From NCBI GenBank assembly GCA_033060915.1, contig CM065394.1:23651501-23715500 (forward strand): a DNA stretch of 64,000 bases, in the 5' to 3' direction. This DNA comes from Euryodendron excelsum. Its lineage: Eukaryota; Streptophyta; Magnoliopsida; Ericales; Pentaphylacaceae. The position numbers and the translations under genes were made by a program. The first letter of the stretch is position 1; each line of letters starts with the position of its first letter. Under the pieces are notes generated by a model. It was not told the DNA's origin and searched no databases. It worked only from the letters and a program-made list of their open reading frames with translations. Shown here in pieces: positions 55,970 through 64,000 of the stretch.

Positions 55970-58920
55970 GAAAATGTTGAAACTACACCATGGGGCCTCC
56001 CCTATGTGGACAATGGCATCTATTATGACCAGGTTCCTTACAAATATTGCAACTAAATGTCTATTTTTGCCTCGATTCATCCATCTCATTATGAATTATG
56101 TTGTGCTCTGGCCAGCCTTTTTGAACTACACGTTTGCGACTAGGGTTGCGACAATAGTAGGCCCTTCATAATGAGGCCAGTAATCCTCAACCAATATTGG
56201 CACGAATGAAACTAAGTACACACGTGCATGTATATCTGTTGTGTATTGTGTGCCAAATAAAAACCATGGTTCTTTCCCAGCTGCTGCAGTTGCAGCAAGC
56301 ATGTGCTAGCAAGGTAGGTGGTATATGACCCATTTGCCGCATGAACACTTTGGTGGGTAAAGGTCACAACCTGTTTATTATTGCCTTCACCTCAATTTCC
56401 ACCTCCACAGACACATCAGCCCTGTACAATGCCAAATTTTGTATATTAAACCCAACGACATTAGAGATAGCAACAAATGATAGTTGTAAATTAAAACATA
56501 TATTACCAATAAAAAACTATTACACGTTGACCGGATGCAATTTTGTTCCACACGTCAAATTTAAGTTGCACTTCTTTAGGGAAATTGTGGCCATTGTCAC
56601 TGTCACGCTGTATCTCACCACATCGTGCAATGAAACTCTAAACAAAATGGTAGTAAGTTACCTGCACAGATGCTATTAAGGCACCATTGTAACCCTCAGA
56701 ATTGTTGGTCATGATGATCCCCCAATGAAACCCACCATCGTGGGCCAATGTCCAGTTACTCGCATCCTCTGCACTTAATTCTGCATAACACTTCGGAAAT
56801 ATCCTTTATATTTTCTCCATTATTTTGTTTCATTTTCGAACTTGATGAGCTATGCCAACAACCCACACTAAGTCCTTGATCTTTATCTTGTCGTAATTTG
56901 TATAGTAGTTACTGAGGATGTTTTGAAGGCAATACCTATGAAAATCAGGGGGTTAACTCTCCCTAGGATTTTCCCATTCTCATTCAATGGCATTTAGTAG
57001 GCTTGCCTTAGGAAAATAAGAATTGAAGCCCTATTCATAGCTTTTTCGATCTATCTAAGCTACTACGTCAATTTGTGATTCAATCGATTGCGGTCTAAAA
57101 TTATAATAACCCGTACAATTCTAGAGACAACGCAATGTCTGAATAAGTATATGAACCACAACTAGTTACAAATATCTTCAACCTCCACAATGGCAAAAGC
57201 TAGGGGAAAAGTTATACCTCTCGCAGTGATTCCAACAGGTATAAGTATAACACCCTTGTATTTCCAATAGAGGTGGGTATCATCAATCAATATGAATACA
57301 CGAGGTGAATGCCCAATCAAACTCGACTAGGTGATTTACGTCCTCAGGAAAAGGTCTCAAGAACTTGGATTGTCCCAGGGTTTCTTGACTGCAATGTCTT
57401 CAAATATCTGAGGAGCTTGGTGAACAACTCATTCAATTTCCCAAATATCATCTTTATGGCTTTTGTTCTTGTAAGCCAAGCTTTCTTGTAGGAGTCTGTG
57501 TGATGGTGATGTGTTTTAACATCTTCAACAATTGACACATCTTCCAGTTCAGATCTTTCTATGCAATTAAAACATAGTTTAAGTACATAATGCGAAATGC
57601 TTAGATAAGAAACAAATATATTATTGTCACTAAGTTCGAATGTAAATGCAACACATTGTGACTTGTGATATGATAACGTGCACTATGAAGTTTGCATCTA
57701 GATTACGATGGCCCATGTTTGGCATCCCACATAAGCAGGTGTGAGGGCCAGGGTACTGCGTAACCTCCCACATCTCATGCTTTTTTTTGAAAGCACAAAG
57801 CATCCAAATGCAATCTTGTGCGCACTTAACTTTTCACAATTTAATATTTGTTTTGGCAACCAAATACTCTTTGTTGTTATGCCAGTGATACGTCTTGCAT
57901 GCATTTTGCAAAGCTTTCTTATCATTAAACAACATTCCTTTTTGAAAATCCGGATTACCAATATCCCATACTAAACCACGACGAAACTCATTCTTGCCCA
58001 TTACCGGTGCATCACAACCCTCTAGCAATATGGTGAAGTAAGGAATCGGGCTCTCTTCTTCTTGTTGAACATCATCATCAAAATTGCTCATGAGAGTGGA
58101 GCAGCATCTACATCTTCATATAATTTATTTGACTGAATATCCGAAGACCTTGTGTTCAAATCAAAATGCATAGGCAGGCACCATTAGAGTCAACCATACG
58201 CTACACTAGATCTATATCTTAAGTCTATCTCTTGGTAGGTTATTATGAAAGACTAGCTATGTTTATAGTACGTAGTACGTTGAAGTGATGACATACTACT
58301 CGACCCAATGCCACCTTCCCCAAACAAACTAGGGCAACCATTTTGCTACGTGCTACAGAAATGAAATGGATTGTCATATTGGTCTAATGGGTGTGGAACT
58401 GGCACAAAATAACTTATATATTGGCTCATGTCAACCACTGCATGTTCATTATTGTGGCATACGTTCCTTTGCCCCAATGTCAACATCATAGAGAAATTCC
58501 CCATCATTAACGTATCACCGTAATCCGCTAATAGTCAATCATACCCATGAATATCACCCCACATTGGATCCATTGCAGGGTTCACATCAACTATAGCATT
58601 CTCTTTCTGAATGTATATCTCGATGCAGTTCACCCATTCAATTCTTTGGGGAAGTTGTAGAACAATTTGCAATGTTCCGTCAACGTTGATTGAAAGTTTT
58701 TTATATCTCACCGAGTCCCCTTAATTCATGTATGGACATCTATATGAGAATTTCAACCTTATATATTTTTTGTCCTTGGCAACTATAGGCATACACATGT
58801 CATGTAGTTTAGACAATGTGCATTCCAATAGTATACTGCAACATCCCTGGCAGTCTATGTTGTAGACTGTCCATTCTTTACGATCTTTCACTATTTTTTT
58901 GTCCTAGTAAAACATTACCA
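55970..58920 (-). pseudogene. MULE (MuDR-type) transposase
   Basis: Minus-strand order: an N-terminal block with GDSVRYKKLSINVDGTLQIV near 58,705 and VDVNPAMDPMWG near 58,580. Then the Mutator-type DNA-binding domain (FQKGMLFNDKKALQNACKTY near 57,950, CGMPNMGHRN near 57,725). SYKKAWLTRTKAI near 57,485 follows, then the first catalytic region as DDTHLYWKYKGV near 57,270 (DGTHLYGKYKG usual) and FPLAFAIVE. Next come ASNWTLAHDGG and IIMTNNSEGYNGALI near 56,760-56,690. The SWIM finger CSCGKWVIYHLPC near 56,315 has its last spacer residue changed to a stop. A CCHC knuckle, CNICKEPGHNRCHC, is near 56,040. Many stops and frameshifts. The PMD gene follows on the same strand once the nested LTRs are removed. 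Confidence 0.85.
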
Positions 58921-59359
58921 TTGTCTCTCCCACTTTTTGTCCTTCAACACAAAACGAACAGATTATACCAATATACATTTGAAAACAAAAAAATTTCAGA
59001 ATTTATTAAATTTTTTTTCAATTTTGAATTCTTTTAAATAATTTCAAATATGTAGGGTTAACCTAGGGTTAGGTTGATTTAGGGTTTTTCTAAGTACGAG
59101 TTAGGTTAACCTAGGCTTAGGTTCACCTACTAACTAGGGTTAGGTTGATATACGGTTTAAGATTTACTAACTAGGGCTAGGATAAATAAATAAATAAAAT
59201 ATTTAAATTAATAAATTTAGTGAGTCTCTTAAAAATATTAGTGGTTATCTTAAAATACGATAGTCTAGTTTTTAATGTATATCTTAAAAATTATTTACTT
59301 GCAAAAATGAAATTACTAAATTTTTTTCTAAATATCTTAATAACTTTTACAATTTAAAT
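58921..59359. repeat. MULE 5' flank with CTAGGGTTAGGTT units
   Basis: A/T-rich. 59,055-59,175 has about four GGTTAACCTAGGGTTAGG-type units, in the same orientation as those at 25,845-26,060 at the other side of the MULE, so they are not an inverted terminal repeat. No gene is seen. Confidence 0.5.
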
Positions 59360-60652
59360 TGTTAAATCTATTGACTCCATGCCTTGATTTTGATGATTAC
59401 AAAACATGATTTAGTGATCTAATGATTCTACTTAGTATACAGATTATGTCATGCCTTAATTTCAATTAGACTATGACTTGAAGCTTGACACATTGAATAT
59501 ATTGAATAACTTATGTGTTGAGAAGTTTGTTAAGAAGGATTAAAGATTTGTAAGCATGATGAGTTGACACATTCGACAAGCTCATGTTTACAATCTCATC
59601 TCAAAAAGATTGAAGATGCTTAAAGATAACAAAGACCAGTTGAAATGAAATCACAAGACTTGAAAGCTCCTTTGAAGATTGTGTTGAAATCTTAAGTCGA
59701 TAGAAAAAGCTATATTGATTGAAGAGCCCTAGAAACAACCAAATTGGAATGATTTCATCTCAAAAAGATTGAAAGTGTTCAAAGAAGTTAAAGATCAGTT
59801 GAAGAAGAGATCACAAGACTAGGAAGCTCCGTTAGAAATTTTGAGAAAGTCTTGGATCAATGGAGAAAGTGATGTTGATTAGAGAGCCCTCCAAGTAATC
59901 AAAGTGGATTGATGTTATCTCAAAGAGATTGAAGGTGTTCTTAAAGATCAACATGTATTAGAGAAGTCTTTTGAAGCCTTACAAATCTTAGTTGGATGAT
60001 AACTTTGAAGAAGATTGAAGAAGACTTGCAAAAATTGAGGTGTCTAGGCAAAAAAAGTCAACCCCTCTAGCTCAGGAGTCAATACATTGAAACAGTGGCT
60101 TAGACCAGAATCTTCCAAAAAAAAAAGAGTCAACACATTCTCTTTGCTAGTTGTTAGGGTATTCATTGAGCTTGCAGCCACTTGTCTACTCTTTACAAGA
60201 GTTACCCATTCTGTAAACTTCATCTATATCACTTGGGTGGGTTTGTATACCTGTGAGTTTGAGTGTTCTTGTTAAAACCACTTGTAAGTTTGAGTAAAGC
60301 TTAGACAAAATCATTTGAAGGGCTTAAGAGTTAGGGAATAACTCTTGTACAAAGTGAGCTGGGCACTTGAAAAACTAGCACCTGCTGTGTAAAGGTGTTT
60401 TTGCATAGTGGAAGGCTATCAAGGGGATCTTGGGGGTGAGGATGTAAGGCATACGTTGTGATTGAATCTCGGTAAATCTTGTGTTCATCTTGTGCTCTGT
60501 TTTACTTTTTTGCACCTTATAGCTTGCTTGCTTAGTTTATATCTTACTTAACTACTGTTCTATTTGTTTATTGTTATTTAATTTCATTATTTGTGGTTAT
60601 TTTTTAAAAACCCAATTCACCCCCCTCTTGGGTTGCATCTTTGGGCCAACAA
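59360..60652 (+). mobile_element. 5' LTR of Sirevirus-like Copia (1.29 kb)
   Basis: TGTTAAATC ... GGGCCAACA ends directly before a primer-binding site. The end CCTCTTGGGTTGCATC matches, inverted, 15,570-15,600. GTCAACCCCTC and GAGTCAACACATT words near 60,057 and 60,126 are faint copies of the palindromic word at 16,259-16,545. Confidence 0.85.
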
Positions 60653-60654
60653 TT

Positions 60655-60666
60655 GGCATCAGAGCT
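60655..60666 (+). promoter_or_regulatory. Primer-binding site (initiator Met tRNA type)
   Basis: TGGCATCAGAGC, two bases after the LTR. It differs by one base from TGGTATCAGAGC, complementary to the 3' end of plant initiator Met tRNA and usual in Copia elements. Confidence 0.85.
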
Positions 60667-60707
60667 AATACTCTTTTTTAAAGGCTTAACATTCTTAGAG
60701 TTGATCC

Positions 60708-62276
60708 ATGGCAACCATGTTTGGAAACTCTTTAGGTAAAGGTCAATCCATCAATAGACCTCACATGTTTAATGGGACAAACTATAATTATTGGAAGAAT
60801 AGAATGAGGATAAATATCCAATCCCTCGACTATGAGTTATAGAGGATCATTATTAATAGTCCTAAGACTCCCACCAAAACTGTTGAGCGGGTAGTTATGC
60901 CCAAACCTGAAAATGAATGGGATGAGGATGACTTGAAGCTTTTGTAATCTAATGCTAAATCTATAAACATTTTATATTGTGCCTTAGACCCCAATGAATT
61001 CAATAGAATCTCCACTTATGAATCTGTCAATGAGATTTGGGATAGACTTAAAGTGACTCATGAAAGACTACTCAGGTCAAGGAGTCCAAAATTAACATTC
61101 TTGTACACAATTATGAATTATTTAGAATGAAATCTGATGAGTCTATTACTGAAATGTTTGCTAGATTCACTGACATTATTAATAGCTTAAAGTCTCTTAA
61201 AAAAGTGTATCCTAACAGTGAACATGTAAGAAAGATCCTTAAATCTTTGCTAAAGACATGAAAAGTCGAGGTGAAAGCTATACAAGAAGCCCAAGACCTC
61301 AACACTTTACCAGTTAAGGAGCTTTTGGATCTCTCATAACCTATGAGCTAATCCAAAAGTAAAATGCTCAAGAAGAGGAGGACAAAAGGAAAAAATCTGT
61401 TGGATTCAAGTCCACCACACCAAAAAATGAATCTGGAAATGAAGATGAAGATGAGGAAGATCTTGACCTCATTACAAGAAAATTCAAGAGATTCATGAAA
61501 AGAAGGTGGAAAAGAGGAAGGAAGCCTAATGCAAAGGGAGAATCCACTAACAAGAATTCAACCATCATATGTTTTGAATGTAAAAAGCTAGAACATATGA
61601 AAGCTGAGTGCCCAATGCTAAAGAAAAAAGGAAACAAAGGCAAAGGGAAAAGAGTTTTGGCAGCCACTCCAAGGCAGCCACAACTTGGAGTGATGATGAG
61701 GAATCCAACTCAGATGAAGAAACTAAACCTCGAGAGGTTGCAAACCTGTCTCATGGCACAAGAAGAAGAAACTGAGGTATCATCTTCTAAATCATTTGAT
61801 TTTTCATTTAATGAGTTACAAGATGTTTTTGATAATTTACTTGCTGAATTTAAAAAGATGGGCATAAAAATTACTCTTCTCAAGAAGATGGTTTCCACTC
61901 TCACAAAGGAAAGTGAGGTTTTACAAAAGGATAATGAGATTTTGAAAAATGAGAACTTTTTCTGAAAATAAAAAGTAAAGGACTTGGAAAAATCTCTTGC
62001 AAAATGTGTTGAAGGGAAAGAAAAACTTAATGTCATGCTTGGTAAACAAAAGTGTTCTCTTGACAAGGCTGAAATAAGTTATAATCCTTTTAAAGATAAA
62101 AAGTTTTCAAAAATAAAAATTACATGTTTTTGCTGTCAAAAAAGAGGCCATCCAGCTAGCCAATGTTTTATCATGCAAAAAACACATGTAGCCAAGAAGG
62201 CTTGGGTCCCAAGAGGACCATTGAAGACTAACTCCTTTCGACCCAAGATGGTTTGGGTACCAAAGGTCAAAGGTTG
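60708..62276 (+). pseudogene. Copia gag (Sirevirus-like, two zinc knuckles)
   Basis: The ATG at 60,708 gives FNGTNYNYWKNRMRINIQSL at its start. A stop at 60,839 and frame changes near 61,065 and 61,440 break it. MKSDESITEMFARFTDI lies near 61,125. The first CCHC knuckle CFECKKLEHMKAEC is near 61,570. A charged helical region of ~110 residues follows, and the second knuckle CFCCQKRGHPASQC is near 62,130. KKAWVPRGPLKTNSF and KMVWVPKVKG end the region. Two knuckles and a long linker suit Sireviruses. It packages RNA in the intact family; here it is dead. Confidence 0.8.
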
Positions 62277-62329
62277 AGTTGTTTATCTTGTAGTTATGTT
62301 TTCAAGCTAAATCCAAGAAGGATCATTAG

Positions 62330-62830
62330 TACTTGGATAGTGAATGCTCAAGACTCATGACTGATAATGAAACCCAATTCACATCCCTTACACCAAAAGA
62401 TGGAGGCTTGGTCACTTTTGAAGATAACATCAAAGGCAAGATCATTGGCATAAGTAGTATTGGTAAAGATTCTTCAATCTCTATTGAGAATATTTTATTT
62501 GTTAAAGGCCTCAAGCATAATCTTTTGAACAAAGTTTTATTTAGAAAATTTTTTAACAAAACCCCATAAGAGCTTTGGAAAGACAAGAAGCCAAATATTT
62601 CATACTTTAGAGCTTTGGATGCAAGTGCTTTGTGTTGAATAACAATAAAGATTACCTTGATAAGTTTGATGCAAAATTTGATGAGGGTGTCTTTCTTGGC
62701 TATTCCACACATAGCAAGGCCTATAAAGTTTTCAATAAAAGAACTTTAGTTGTTGAGGAATCAATGCATATTACCTTTGATGAACTAAACTCTTTGCCTA
62801 GAAAAGTTATGAGTGATGATGTAGAGTAAA
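62330..62830 (+). pseudogene. Protease remnant fused to the end of integrase by an internal deletion
   Basis: The protease start reads YLDSECSRLMTD near 62,330 (LDSGCSRHMTG expected; the catalytic DSG is DSE). KGLKHNLLN near 62,508 should continue into the pre-integrase domain and integrase core. Instead the frame passes within ~20 bases to the integrase end (KPNISYFRALD near 62,590; FLGYSTHSKAYKVFN near 62,693; LVVEESMHITFDE near 62,748). The integrase zinc finger and catalytic core, roughly 1.3-1.5 kb, are missing. One frameshift lies near 62,632. Confidence 0.8.
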
Positions 62831-64000
62831 GCATGGACAATCTCAACATCAATCAAAACACAAGTGAAGCCACACTAAAAGAGAAAAATGAGCCAGACTT
62901 TCCTTCAAGCCAACATGATGTGAATGAAGGGCTGCTAAAGGAATGAAAGTTTGTTCACAATCATCCAACAAAGCAAATACTAGATGATCCATCACCAGGG
63001 GTAAGGACAAGATCACCTCTTAGAAATGTTTGCAACCATCTTGCTTTTCTATCTTAAATTGAACCAAAATGTTTTCAAGATGCTAAAAATGATGAGTATT
63101 GGATTTTGCCATGCAAGAAGAATTGAACCAATTTGAGAGGAATGAGGTTTCGAACCTTATTCTTAGACCTAAAGATCATCCAGTTATTGGTACCAAAAGG
63201 GTTTTTAGAAACAAAATAGATGAATCTGGAATAGTGATAAGAAATAAGGCTAGATTTGTAGATCCAGACTATAATCAAGAAGAAGGAATTGATTTTGATG
63301 AGACCTATGCACGTGTACCTATATTAGAAGCTATTAGAATGTTACTTGCATTTTCATGTTTTAAAATTTTCAAACTTTATTAAATGGATGTAAAAAGTGA
63401 ATTTTTTAATAGATTTATTTATGAAGAGATTTATGTGAAGCAACCTCATGGTTTTGAAAATTCAAAGTTTCCAAATCATGTTTTCAAACTTATAAAATCA
63501 CTTTATAGTTTAAAACAGGCCCTAAAGGCTTGGTATGAAAGATTAAGCAAATTTTTTTATTGAAAATGATTTTACAAGAGGAAAGGTTGATACTGTACTT
63601 TTTATAAAGATTAGAGATCATGATATGTTTATTCTATAAATTTATGTGGATGACATTATATTTGGCTCTACTAATTAGAAACTTTACAAGGAATTTGCTA
63701 AGTGTATACCGAGTGAGTTTGAGATGAGCATGATGGGAGAACTTAATTACTTCCTTAGACTTTAAATCAAACAATCAAAGGAAGGAATCTTTATTAACCA
63801 AGCTAAGTACATCAAAGATCTACTCAAAAATTTTGGAATAGAAGATGCAAAATCATTGTACACTCCAATGAATACTTTAGCTAAGCTTGACAGTGATGAA
63901 AAAGGTACTTCTGTGGACACCAAGCATTATAGAAATATGATTGGTTCTTTACTCTATTTAACTTCTAGTAGATCTAATATCATGTTTAGTGTGTGTTAAT
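62831..64000 (+). pseudogene. Copia reverse transcriptase, running off the window
   Basis: MQEELNQFERNEVSNLILRP near 63,110, the GIDFDETYARVPILEAIRML stretch near 63,290, IKSLYSLKQALKAWYERL near 63,495, the active site as YVDDIIFGST near 63,642, GELNYFLRL near 63,738, and LDSDEKGTSVDTKHY near 63,888. Many stops and frameshifts. It matches the fragment at 13,843-14,309 and, inverted, 22,783-23,640. RNase H and the 3' LTR lie beyond the window. Confidence 0.85.

Noticed and set aside
25845..59175. Terminal inverted repeats of the MULE formed by the CTAGGGTTAGGTT blocks
   Set aside because: Both blocks have the same orientation, and no extended inverted match was found; the true MULE ends remain unknown.

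Overview
This is a gene-poor block of a large plant nuclear genome, built almost entirely of nested and decayed transposable elements. I see no intact host gene, no rRNA or tRNA gene, and no prokaryotic signal. The plant call rests on plant-type LTR retrotransposons (a Sirevirus-type Copia with a Met-tRNA primer site, and Ty3/gypsy pol), a MULE transposase, plant mobile domain (PMD) genes and a hAT element. The species cannot be named from the sequence.

Layout. 1-13,842 is the 3' end of a giant LTR element (called A): an antisense PMD gene (937-2,781, minus), a polypurine tract, a 3' LTR (3,825-8,468, plus), then a second LTR in the opposite direction (8,459-13,842, minus), which together form a ~10 kb inverted repeat. 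This block sits inside a Copia reverse transcriptase (13,843-14,309), which is followed by a Ty3/gypsy RT-RNase H fragment (14,310-15,555). A minus-strand Sirevirus-like Copia covers 15,556-23,640 (3' LTR, several PPT-like motifs, an accessory ORF, the end of pol). It is cut by two solo LTRs (19,062-20,366 and 20,780-22,417) and ends at a truncated giant LTR (23,645-25,228).

25,845-59,240 is one minus-strand MULE region: transposase pseudogene (55,970-58,920) and PMD pseudogene (26,400-31,276), split by deep nesting. The PMD gene carries a hAT element (28,210-29,356, 8-bp TSD) and a solo LTR (29,907-31,176, TSD CCCGT). Between the two genes lies giant LTR D (plus, 31,326-55,796). D is split by element B (minus, 36,014-55,426, TSD CAAGC), and B's right LTR is split by solo LTR C (plus, 47,975-53,174, TSD CACGG). 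B's interior holds a second antisense PMD gene (43,781-45,580, plus). 59,360-64,000 is a second Sirevirus-like Copia (LTR, PBS, gag, protease remnant, RT) that runs off the window and has lost most of its integrase.

The most striking feature is a promoter module in the giant LTR family. Dyads of 21 bp (9-bp arms, 3-nt loop) repeat at exactly 38 bp just upstream of the TATA box in every LTR whose promoter is retained (A, A', B, C, D). The same array, in the same subfamily-specific spelling, lies upstream of the antisense PMD gene inside elements A and B. Arm sequences change between subfamilies in a compensated way while the spacing does not. Three unrelated LTR families in the window also carry clusters of their own short palindrome, so the pattern may be general.
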